Shown here in pieces: positions 24,340-32,132 of a stretch of 64,000 nucleotides of DNA. The notes under the pieces are model-generated. The model was not told the origin of the DNA. It was given only the letters and a program-made list of their open reading frames with translations, and did not search any database. Origin of the DNA: Allochromatium humboldtianum (GTDB taxonomy: Bacteria; Pseudomonadota; Gammaproteobacteria; Chromatiales; Chromatiaceae); NCBI RefSeq assembly GCF_013385175.1, contig NZ_JABZEO010000004.1, forward strand, positions 248,001-312,000. The letters run 5' to 3'. Made by a program: the position numbers and the translations under genes. The number at the start of each line of letters is the position of its first letter. Within the stretch, counting starts at the first letter, position 1.

Positions 24340-26145
24340 ATGCTTGGACGCTCAAACGATGCTGCCAAGGTCAGGATTCGATTCGTGGAAGAACAACTCC
24401 TCACGCTGGACGACTACATCGCCATCATCAGGCGCCGTAAATGGCAGGCCATCGTGCCGGCCCTCATCCTGCTCGTGATCGCTGTACTCGCCGCCGTACT
24501 CATTCCGCCCACATACCGATCCACGGCCACCATCCTCATCGAGCGTCAGGAGATCCCGCCGGATCTGGTCCGGACCACGGTCACAAGCTATGCCGACCAG
24601 CGCATCCAGGTCATCAGCCAGCGGGTGATGACCACGGTCAACCTGAGCACCCTGATCGAGCGCTACGACCTCTATCCCGACATCCGCCGCCGCGAGAGCA
24701 TCAACATGGCCGTCGAGAAGATGCGCGAACGCATCAAGCTCGACATGATCAGCGCCGACGTGCTCGACCCGCAGAGCGGACGCGCGCAGGAGGCCACCAT
24801 CGCCTTCTCGCTGTCGTTCGAGGACGGTTCGGCCAGCATCGCTCAGAAAGTGACCAATGAACTGGTGTCGCTCTTTCTGAACGAGAACCTGGAACGTCGC
24901 ACGGCGGCCGCGAACGAGGCGACCACCTTCCTGCAGGCCGAGGCCGAGCGGCTCGGCGCCGAGATCAGCACCCTGGAGGCCAAACTGGCGGCCTTCAAGG
25001 AAGAATACAGCGACAATCTGCCCGAACTGGCAGCGCTCAACCGCGAACTCATGCGCCGCACCGAGGAGCGGCTGCGCGACAACGAGCAGGCGATCCGCAC
25101 ACTCCAGCAGCAGGCGCTCTATCTGGAATCCGAGCTTGCCCAGATCAGTCCCAGCATCGCCGGAGCACCCGGAGTCCAGGGCGGCTCGATCGAGGCCTAT
25201 CTGGAGGAATTGCAAGCCCGCTATGTCCGGGTCAAGGAGCGCTACTCGCCCAACCATCCGGACCGTATCCAGCTCGAAAAAGAGATTGCCGCCCTGCGCC
25301 TTCAGGTCGGCGAGTCGAGCGCCGCCGCCATCCAGACCCGACTCGATGGTCTGCTTTCGGAATTGGCCGACCTCACCAAACGCTATTCGAATGATCATCC
25401 CAGTGTCGCCTCGCTGAGGCGCAGCATCGCCGATACCCAGGCGAAACTGGATCAGGCCCGCCGCAACATGGGCGACCAGCGCGCGCGCCTGGCCGGCGCC
25501 AACAACCCGGCCTACATCCAGTTGCGCACCAAGCTTGATGCCGCGCAAATCGAGATCGAGTCGCTCAAGACCCTGCGCGTCAAACTCGAGGACGAACTGC
25601 GCGCCTATGAGGATCGCATCACCAAGGCGCCTCGGGTCGAGCAGGAATATCGCGTGCTCACGCGCGACTACGACAACGCCATGGCCAAGTATCGCGAGAT
25701 CCGCGAGAAGAGTCTGCAAGCCGAACTGGCCCAGTCGCTCGAACGCGACCGCAAGGGCGAGCGCTTCCTGCTGATCGAACCGCCTCTGGTGCCCGAAAAG
25801 CCCGACAAGCCCAATCGACTGGCGATCCTGGTGCTCGGGTTCGTGCTCGCCGGCGCGGGCGGCGTGGGCAATCTGGCGCTGATGGAGAGTCTCGACAAGG
25901 GGCTGCACGGCACACGCGCCATCCAGATGGCTACGCAGATGCCGCTGCTGGCGGTCGTGCCCTATATCGAGACGGCGCGCGATCGTCAGGCACGCCTGAA
26001 GCGCACCTATCTCCTGGTCGGCGCCGTTCTGACGCTCGTGCTCGCCGCGACGGCCCTCTTCCACTGGCTCGTGATGCCGCTCGATGTGTTCTGGTTCGTG
26101 CTCATGCGCCGGATCGACGCCGCCGTGCCTGGACTGTTGAATTGA
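24340..26145 (+). CDS. polysaccharide co-polymerase, Wzz/GumC type
   Basis: A 601-residue inner-membrane protein. An N-terminal helix (about residues 40-57) opens the Wzz domain (YRSTATILIERQ), followed by a long periplasmic coiled-coil region (about 170-460), the GumC-type segment RVEQEYRVLTRDYDNAMAKY, a membrane helix with nearby prolines (PEKPDKPNRLAILVLGF), and a further C-terminal helix. Proteins of this class set chain length in Wzy-dependent exopolysaccharide synthesis and pair with a tyrosine kinase, which is the next gene. No polymerase, flippase or glycosyltransferase lies nearby. A GTG at 24385 (AAGG upstream) is an alternative start. Confidence 0.88.
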   Translation: MLGRSNDAAKVRIRFVEEQLLTLDDYIAIIRRRKWQAIVPALILLVIAVLAAVLIPPTYRSTATILIERQEIPPDLVRTTVTSYADQRIQVISQRVMTTVNLSTLIERYDLYPDIRRRESINMAVEKMRERIKLDMISADVLDPQSGRAQEATIAFSLSFEDGSASIAQKVTNELVSLFLNENLERRTAAANEATTFLQAEAERLGAEISTLEAKLAAFKEEYSDNLPELAALNRELMRRTEERLRDNEQAIRTLQQQALYLESELAQISPSIAGAPGVQGGSIEAYLEELQARYVRVKERYSPNHPDRIQLEKEIAALRLQVGESSAAAIQTRLDGLLSELADLTKRYSNDHPSVASLRRSIADTQAKLDQARRNMGDQRARLAGANNPAYIQLRTKLDAAQIEIESLKTLRVKLEDELRAYEDRITKAPRVEQEYRVLTRDYDNAMAKYREIREKSLQAELAQSLERDRKGERFLLIEPPLVPEKPDKPNRLAILVLGFVLAGAGGVGNLALMESLDKGLHGTRAIQMATQMPLLAVVPYIETARDRQARLKRTYLLVGAVLTLVLAATALFHWLVMPLDVFWFVLMRRIDAAVPGLLN

Positions 26146-26184
26146 GGCCCTGGAATTGAACCCTTCAGCCAAGGAGATCGCACC

Positions 26185-27042
26185 ATGGAACGCTTGAGAA
26201 AGGCCATGGAGCGCGCCCGGGCCGACCGGCAGCGTGTCATCCAGCCACAGCCTGCGCCGACGCCCGATCGCGAGTCGTCCACGTCAGCGCCCAGGGAGGC
26301 CGATGGGTCCGGCGTCCAGATCCGGTATACCCGCACGGCGCGGGTGGCGGTCGATCCGCACTCGCTCCAGAATGGACGCATCCTGCTGCGCGAAGATCAT
26401 CCGGATCTGGCCGGGCTGCACGAGGGCGTGGCCGATGCCTACAAGATCCTGCGCACCCAGATCCTGCACCGGATGCGCGCCAAGTCATGCCGGACCCTGG
26501 CCATCACCAGTCCGGGGGTCGGCGACGGCAAGACCACGACCTCGATCAATCTGGCGATCAGTCTGGCGCGCGACGTCAACCAGACTGTGCTGTTGGTCGA
26601 CTTCGACCTGAAGCGCCCCTCCATCGGCCGCTATTTCACGGGACGCGAATCGCTCGGACTCATCGAGTGTCTGACCGGCGATGTCGAACTGCCGGACGTG
26701 CTCATCAACCCCGGCATCGAGCGCCTGGTGATCCTGCCGGGCGGCAAGCGCATCCGGCACTCATCGGAACTGCTCTCATCGCCGCGCGTCGTACAACTGG
26801 TCGAGGAGCTGAAGAGCCGCTACGAGGACCGTCTGATCCTGTTCGACATGCCGCCGCTGTTCGCCGGCGACGACGTCATCGCCTTCCTGCCCCATGTCGA
26901 CGCCGTGATGCTGGTGGTCGAAGACGGCAAGGTCAGTCGCACGCAACTGGATCATGCCGGCGAACTGCTCGGCGAGAAATGCATCGGGATGGTGCTCAAC
27001 AAGGCCGATTCCGGTTCCACATCTCCAGGCTACTATTATTGA
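26185..27042 (+). CDS. bacterial tyrosine kinase of exopolysaccharide synthesis (CpsD/CapB/ExoP-C type)
   Basis: A 285-residue cytoplasmic BY-kinase. Walker A SPGVGDGKTT is at residues 109-118, Walker A' LLVDFDLKRP at 136-145 and Walker B LILFDMPP near 217-224. The C-terminus carries only a three-tyrosine cluster (GYYY), short for the autophosphorylation tail. It starts 39 bases after the co-polymerase with AAGGAG before the ATG, so the two form a split Wzc-type pair. It is expected to control polymer length through phosphorylation cycles. Confidence 0.9.
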   Translation: MERLRKAMERARADRQRVIQPQPAPTPDRESSTSAPREADGSGVQIRYTRTARVAVDPHSLQNGRILLREDHPDLAGLHEGVADAYKILRTQILHRMRAKSCRTLAITSPGVGDGKTTTSINLAISLARDVNQTVLLVDFDLKRPSIGRYFTGRESLGLIECLTGDVELPDVLINPGIERLVILPGGKRIRHSSELLSSPRVVQLVEELKSRYEDRLILFDMPPLFAGDDVIAFLPHVDAVMLVVEDGKVSRTQLDHAGELLGEKCIGMVLNKADSGSTSPGYYY

Positions 27043-27114
27043 TCAGCCACTCGAAGTCTTTTGGTCCGGGACTTCGAGATCCCGAATCATCACCATCGAG
27101 ATACGAGGTGTCGA

Positions 27115-27723
27115 ATGAAGCCAGTCATCCGCTTGCTCTGCCTGCTCGCCCTGGCCCTGGTCCAGGCGCCTTCCTGGGCCGCGCCCCAATGGTATGTCGG
27201 TTATTCCTTCATCCATGGCGAGAACGGCCGGTATTGCGCCTTCATGCGTTTTCGCGCCGACTCGCACACCTTGGAGCAGGCCGACACCCTCTATCGCTAT
27301 CTGGGCGATCGTCTGGCCGCGCGCGCCGAAGCGGGTGCGGCCCTCTCGCATACCCTGCCCTCCGCGGCCCTGGCCGAGGGCAAGACCGGGGAGGCGATGG
27401 CCGATGAGTTCATCGCCAAGGGCGTCGGCGCCTGCACCATCGCCGACCGGCCGGTCGATGGTCTGCTCTTCATCAGCAGCTTCGGCTGCGACTACCAGGA
27501 CGAGCCGCAGATGTGCGTGCGCGTCTATGTCGACACCGGCGACCAGGACGCCACGCCCTTCGGCATCGCGCGCGGACCGGCCTCACTCGGCGGGATCTTC
27601 GTCAACCGCACGGTCTGGAACAGCTCTTCGTCACTGGTCTACGCCGGACGCACGGCGCTGCCATTTGCCGTCGATTCGGCCCTGAACCACGCTGCTTCCG
27701 GCCTGCAAGTCTTCTCGGACTGA
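27115..27723 (+). CDS. periplasmic protein of unknown function
   Basis: A 202-residue exported protein with a clear signal peptide (LLCLLALALVQAPSWAAP, cut near residue 22). The mature part holds four cysteines (RYCAF, VGACTI, FGCDYQ, QMCVRV) that could form two disulfides. No enzyme motif is recognised. The ATG at 27115 has GAGG nine bases upstream and fits the signal peptide. It follows the kinase after 72 bases in the same direction and may belong to the envelope polysaccharide group. Its stop is 7 bases from the convergent aceK stop. Confidence 0.72.
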   Translation: MKPVIRLLCLLALALVQAPSWAAPQWYVGYSFIHGENGRYCAFMRFRADSHTLEQADTLYRYLGDRLAARAEAGAALSHTLPSAALAEGKTGEAMADEFIAKGVGACTIADRPVDGLLFISSFGCDYQDEPQMCVRVYVDTGDQDATPFGIARGPASLGGIFVNRTVWNSSSSLVYAGRTALPFAVDSALNHAASGLQVFSD

Positions 27724-27730
27724 CCGCTCC

Positions 27731-29497
27731 TCAAAGCTCCGCCAGATGCGGATAGCGGCGCGGGAACTCCTCGCGATCCTTGCGAAAGCGCCGCTCGACC
27801 GGATAGGGAAAGACATCCTCCAGATGCCCGGCCCGGATGTTGGCCTGGCGTGCGCGCCACCAGTCCGGGTCGAGCAGCTCGCGATGCTTGGCCCGAAAGA
27901 CCTTGCGGATGCGCGGGTCGGTGAGCAGGAAGGTCGCGAACTCCTCCGGGAAGACATCGTTGGGACCGGCGGTGTACCAGGTCTCCTCGCTCAGCTCCAT
28001 CTCGGGATAGGGCGCCTCGGGGATGTCGCGGAAGTTGCATTCGGTCAGATAGCACAGCTCGTCGTAGTCGTAGAACACCACGCGCCCATGCCGGGTGACG
28101 CCGAAGTTCTTGAACAGGAAGTCGCCGGGGAAGATGTTGGCGGCGGCCAGTTGCTTGATGGCGTCGCCGTATTCGCCGATGGCATGGCGGATCTCGTCGT
28201 CGTCGGCGGTGTGCAGATAGAGGTTCAGTGGCGAGAGCCGGCGCTCGATGTAGAGATGCTTGATGATGAGCTGATCCCCGACCCGTTCGAGGCTGCCGGA
28301 ACACTCGGTCTCCAACAATTCGAGCAAGGCCGGTGAGAAGCGCGCCAGCGGAAAGGCCACGTGCGAGTACTCCCAGGAGTCGGCCATGCGCCCGACCCGG
28401 TCGTGCATCTTGACCAGCTGGTACTTCTCCTTGACCTGCTCGCGCGTCATCTCCTTCGGCGGCGGGAAGCGGTCCTTGATGATCTTGAACACATAGGGGA
28501 AGGACGGCAGGGTGAAGACGCACATCACCATGCCGCGGATGCCGGGCGCGATCATGAACTCGTCGGACGAGTAGCGCAGGTGCTTGATGAAATCGCGATA
28601 GAACTCGGCCTTGCCGAACTTCTGGAAGCCGATCGCGGTATAGAGTTCGGCCTTGCCCTTGCGCGGCATCAGCGGGCGCAGGAAGTCGACCACGGCGGCC
28701 GGCGCCTCGGTGTCGACCATGAAATAAGCGCGCGAGAAGCTGAAGACGTTCGAGATGTCCTCCACCCCGGTCAGGAGCGTGTCGACATAGAGTCCCTGCT
28801 CCGGGTCGTTGAGGATGGGGACGACGAAGGGGATCTGGTCGGCGCCGTTGATCGCCTTGCCGATGATGTAGGCGCCCTTGTTGCGGAAGAAGGGCGCGCA
28901 CAGCACCGCGATCTGGAAGTTCTGCTGGATGGCGCGATTGGCCGGGAAGCGCGAACGGATCGCGAGCAGCAGACAGCGGATGTCGCGCCGCATGTCACGG
29001 AAGCGGCGTTCGAATCCGGCATCGCGCAGGATACGGGCGATGACGCGCGCAAAGCCGTCGCGTGCCGGGTAATAGGGCCGGAAGATCGGCACCTCCGCTT
29101 CCAGATGCTCGGTCGAGATCAGCGGCCAGACGAAGATGTAGCTGTTGTTGTAGTAATGGCGGTCGAACAGCCGGCAGAAGACCGAGTTGTAGAAGGTCTC
29201 GGCCAGCTCGGGCTGATTGATCTGCGGCAGCAGGCGCATGTACTCGACCTTGACCCGGCGCCAGAGCGTATCGCTGGGGTCGCGCAGGTTGAACTCGCGT
29301 CTCAGGAGCGCCACGGTCTCGCCGACGCGCGTATCGTAGAAACCGATGCGCTCGCGCGCGGCGACCTGGACCGCCGGCCAGTCGGCCTGCTCGAAGCGCG
29401 TCTGGGCGCCGGCCGTGGTCTCGCGAAAGAGCCGGAAGTGACGCTCGAAGCCTTCGAGGATGGCTTCGGCGATGAGTTTGGCTTCGGTCCAGGCCAT
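27731..29497 (-). CDS. aceK: isocitrate dehydrogenase kinase/phosphatase
   Basis: A 588-residue bifunctional enzyme that phosphorylates and dephosphorylates isocitrate dehydrogenase, steering carbon between the TCA cycle and the glyoxylate bypass. Recognised from its family-specific sequence: APGIRGMVMCVFTLPSFPY in the ATP-binding region, KIIKDRFPPPKEMTR, and FPGDFLFKNFGVTRHGRVVF with the catalytic DYDELCYLTECNFR. Length is that of E. coli AceK. The bypass enzymes aceA and aceB are not in the window. Upstream by 6 bases lies rlmD on the same strand, so the two may be co-transcribed. Confidence 0.96.
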   Translation of the reverse strand: MAWTEAKLIAEAILEGFERHFRLFRETTAGAQTRFEQADWPAVQVAARERIGFYDTRVGETVALLRREFNLRDPSDTLWRRVKVEYMRLLPQINQPELAETFYNSVFCRLFDRHYYNNSYIFVWPLISTEHLEAEVPIFRPYYPARDGFARVIARILRDAGFERRFRDMRRDIRCLLLAIRSRFPANRAIQQNFQIAVLCAPFFRNKGAYIIGKAINGADQIPFVVPILNDPEQGLYVDTLLTGVEDISNVFSFSRAYFMVDTEAPAAVVDFLRPLMPRKGKAELYTAIGFQKFGKAEFYRDFIKHLRYSSDEFMIAPGIRGMVMCVFTLPSFPYVFKIIKDRFPPPKEMTREQVKEKYQLVKMHDRVGRMADSWEYSHVAFPLARFSPALLELLETECSGSLERVGDQLIIKHLYIERRLSPLNLYLHTADDDEIRHAIGEYGDAIKQLAAANIFPGDFLFKNFGVTRHGRVVFYDYDELCYLTECNFRDIPEAPYPEMELSEETWYTAGPNDVFPEEFATFLLTDPRIRKVFRAKHRELLDPDWWRARQANIRAGHLEDVFPYPVERRFRKDREEFPRRYPHLAEL

Positions 29498-29503
29498 GGG
29501 GGT

Positions 29504-30826
29504 TCACCGTTCGAAGAGCGCCATGGATTCAACATGGCTGGTGTGCGGGAACATGTCCATCACGCCCGCCGCGCGCAGTCGATAGCCGAGTTCGTTGACC
29601 AAGCGGTCGGCGTCGCGCGCCAGGGTGGTCGGGTAGCAGGAGACATAGACCAGACGCTCCACACCCAGACGCGGCAGCCAGTCGAGCACCTCCAAGGCGC
29701 CACTGCGCGGCGGGTCGATCAGGGCCTTGGTGAAGCGCTGTCGGGTCCAGGGGGCCTCGGTGCTCAGTTCGGCCTGGAGGTCGGCGACGTGGAACTGCAC
29801 GTTGGTCAGCCCATTGCGCTCCGCGTTGGCGCGTGCGCGCTCGACCAGTCCGGCATCGCCTTCCACGCCCACCACCTCAGCCGAACGGCGCGCCAGCGGC
29901 AGGGTGAAGTTGCCCAGTCCGCAGAACAGATCCAGCACCGCCTCGTCCGGCTCGGGGGCGAGCAGATCGAGCGCCTGATCGACCATGCGTCGGTTCAGTT
30001 CCAGATTGACCTGGGTGAAGTCGCTCGGCAGGAAGCCGATCTCGACGCCGTGGTTCGGCAGGCTGTAGCTCAGCGCGGCCTCCTGGCCTGCGAGCGGGCG
30101 GATGCTGTCGATGCCGCCGTCCTGAAGATAGATGTGGAAGCCTTCGCGTTGGCCGAGTTCGAGCAGGCGCGCCTCGTCCTCGGGCGTCGGCGTCTGCATG
30201 ACGCGGAACACTAGCACACAGGGTCCATCGCCCATGGCCATCTCGATCTGGGGGACATGGTCGCGGATGCTCAGACCCTCGATGGTCGCGGCCAGCGTCT
30301 CCAGGCGTTCGCCGACCTGCGGGTGCAGCACCTCGCAGCGGCGCAGATCGGCCAGGAAGCTGTTGCGCCGTTCGCGAAAGCCGACCAGGGTGCGCCCCTT
30401 CTTGACGACATGGCGCACACCGAGACGCGCCTTGCGTCGATAGCCCCAAGGCTCGGCGGTGAGCGGGTCGAGCCAGCGTTCGGGCGTCACCTTGCCGATG
30501 CGTTCGAAGACGTCGGCCAGACTGTCGTGCTTGACGCGGATCTGGGCCTCGGGATTCAGATGCTGGAGCGCACAGCCGCCGCAGACGCCGAAGTGGGCGC
30601 ACTTCGGCTCGATGCGGTCGGGCGAGGCCGTGAGCACTTCCTCGACCTCGGCCTCGTCGAAGCGGCGCTGGACGCGGGTATAGCGCAGGCGCACGCGCTC
30701 GCCGGGCAGTGCGCCATCGACGAACACGGTCTTGCCGTCGACACGGGTCAGGCCGCGGCCTTCATGGGTCAGGGTTTGGATCTCGGCCTCGATGGGCGCG
30801 GGGAGCGTTTTGGGTTTTCTCGACAC
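29504..30826 (-). CDS. rlmD: 23S rRNA (uracil-1939-C5)-methyltransferase
   Basis: A 440-residue SAM-dependent RNA methyltransferase. An N-terminal TRAM domain (about 8-65) precedes the 4Fe-4S cysteines C76, C82, C85 in CAHFGVCGGC and a later RRCEVL. The C-terminal Rossmann domain has VLDLFCGLGNFTLP, DPPRSG and the nucleophile-containing VSCYPTTLARD. The four-cysteine cluster and length identify RlmD (RumA) rather than RlmC or TrmA. Only 6 bases separate it from aceK downstream. Confidence 0.95.
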   Translation of the reverse strand: MSRKPKTLPAPIEAEIQTLTHEGRGLTRVDGKTVFVDGALPGERVRLRYTRVQRRFDEAEVEEVLTASPDRIEPKCAHFGVCGGCALQHLNPEAQIRVKHDSLADVFERIGKVTPERWLDPLTAEPWGYRRKARLGVRHVVKKGRTLVGFRERRNSFLADLRRCEVLHPQVGERLETLAATIEGLSIRDHVPQIEMAMGDGPCVLVFRVMQTPTPEDEARLLELGQREGFHIYLQDGGIDSIRPLAGQEAALSYSLPNHGVEIGFLPSDFTQVNLELNRRMVDQALDLLAPEPDEAVLDLFCGLGNFTLPLARRSAEVVGVEGDAGLVERARANAERNGLTNVQFHVADLQAELSTEAPWTRQRFTKALIDPPRSGALEVLDWLPRLGVERLVYVSCYPTTLARDADRLVNELGYRLRAAGVMDMFPHTSHVESMALFER

Positions 30827-30921
30827 GGGCGGGCTGGACGATCGTCAGTTGGCGGTTGAAGCTTGGGAGCCGACATCTTAGCGCCCTTTGAGCCATGGCG
30901 CCCGTGTGAAGAATCCGGTCG

Positions 30922-31302
30922 TCAGTCAGGCTCGATGTCCTGATAGACCTCAGGAGTGAAGCGCGGAGTGCAGATGGCCAGAAAGATCAGATCACAGTCG
31001 CCGTCGTTCTCGATGCGCTGCGCGGCGCCGGCCGGGATATAGACCAGATCGCCCGGCCCGACCCGTCGGGGTTCGAGTCCCTCGACCTCCAGCAGTCCGA
31101 CCCCCACCAGGATCAGATAGCGCTCGACGACGCCATCGAGTCGATGCAGGCGCGTGCGCTCGCCCGGTTCGACCCGGGCGCGCGCGATCGAGAGGGCGGG
31201 ATCCTCAGGCCGATTCCAGCCCTCCAGGATGAAACAACCCTCATCCATGAAGTATTCGTCCGACTCGGCGGGCGAATGAATCAATGGGCGTTCCAGCGTC
31301 AT
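30922..31302 (-). CDS. cupin-domain protein
   Basis: A 126-residue single-domain cupin: the first motif (ARVEPGERTRLHRL...ERYLILVG) and the second motif (GPGDLVYIPAGAAQRIEN). The usual metal-binding histidine pair is reduced (one H in LHRL), so metal binding is doubtful. Function unknown; such small cupins include sugar-binding and regulatory proteins. It lies 12 bases downstream of the RAYT transposase gene, in the same direction. Confidence 0.82.
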   Translation of the reverse strand: MTLERPLIHSPAESDEYFMDEGCFILEGWNRPEDPALSIARARVEPGERTRLHRLDGVVERYLILVGVGLLEVEGLEPRRVGPGDLVYIPAGAAQRIENDGDCDLIFLAICTPRFTPEVYQDIEPD

Positions 31303-31314
31303 GTCGAACCAACC

Positions 31315-32031
31315 TCACAGCAAGCCGGCACTGCGCCGGTAGGCTTCGGAGCGTCGATCACCGCCGCGCGGACGCGGCAGAGCGCGCCGGTTGAGCAGAC
31401 TCTCGATCTCCCGGCAGAACTCGGGGCTGCCCAGCGCCCAGGCCTTGTTGGTCGAATCGCGAATCCGTTTGAGCATGGCGTCGTCGATCGGACGGGCGGC
31501 GTCCTCGGCATAACGCTCACGCCTGGCTTTGGCGCTACGGCCCAGACGCTCGTATTCCTGATGCGGCCTGACGAGCCGGTCCTCGACGCCCTCGGCGTTG
31601 ACGCCATAGCTCGACCAGCCGTACTCGGCGGGTGAGTCCACCAGAGCGGCACGCACCGGATTGGACTCGATATAATGCGCAACCGTCAGCAGATGATTCC
31701 TGGGATCGACCAGGGTGGCGCGATAACGTCCCTCCCAGAGCGTGCCGCGCCGTTCGTGGCGTCCGTTGAAATACTGGACGTAATAGCGCCCGACGTACTG
31801 CATCAGCTTGCCGATACCGTTCTCCACATAGGGCGTGAGCAGCAGATGGAAATGGTTGGGCATCAGCACATAGGCGTGGATGTCGCACTGGAACTTCTCG
31901 GCGGCCACGCCGAGCTTGTCCCAGATGAACCAGTAATCTTCCTCCTCGAACAGGATCTGCTGACGATTGTTGCCGCGCTGGATGACGTGCTGCGGATAGC
32001 CGGGCATGACGAAACGGGGAAGGCGTGCCAT
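31315..32031 (-). CDS. RAYT: REP-associated tyrosine (Y1) transposase
   Basis: A 238-residue single-strand transposase of the IS200/IS605-like Y1 superfamily, REP-associated type. It opens ARLPRFVMPGYPQHVIQRGN, the usual RAYT start. It has the HUH motif in MPNHFHLLL (about residues 54-62), a catalytic tyrosine in VGRYYVQYFN, then GTLWEGRYRATLV and AHYIESNPVRA. The family recognises REP palindromes and is usually single-copy and not a mobile element in itself. REP-like sequences at 2039 and 47843 may be its substrates. No inverted repeats border the gene. Confidence 0.92.
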   Translation of the reverse strand: MARLPRFVMPGYPQHVIQRGNNRQQILFEEEDYWFIWDKLGVAAEKFQCDIHAYVLMPNHFHLLLTPYVENGIGKLMQYVGRYYVQYFNGRHERRGTLWEGRYRATLVDPRNHLLTVAHYIESNPVRAALVDSPAEYGWSSYGVNAEGVEDRLVRPHQEYERLGRSAKARRERYAEDAARPIDDAMLKRIRDSTNKAWALGSPEFCREIESLLNRRALPRPRGGDRRSEAYRRSAGLL

Positions 32032-32132
32032 GAGGGTCGGGTCCGGTTGGTTGACCTGACCTTGAGTATAGACAGCTCTTGACAACTTGCCGGACTTGTT
32101 TGCGATCGCCCCTCCAACCCTACTGAACACCC

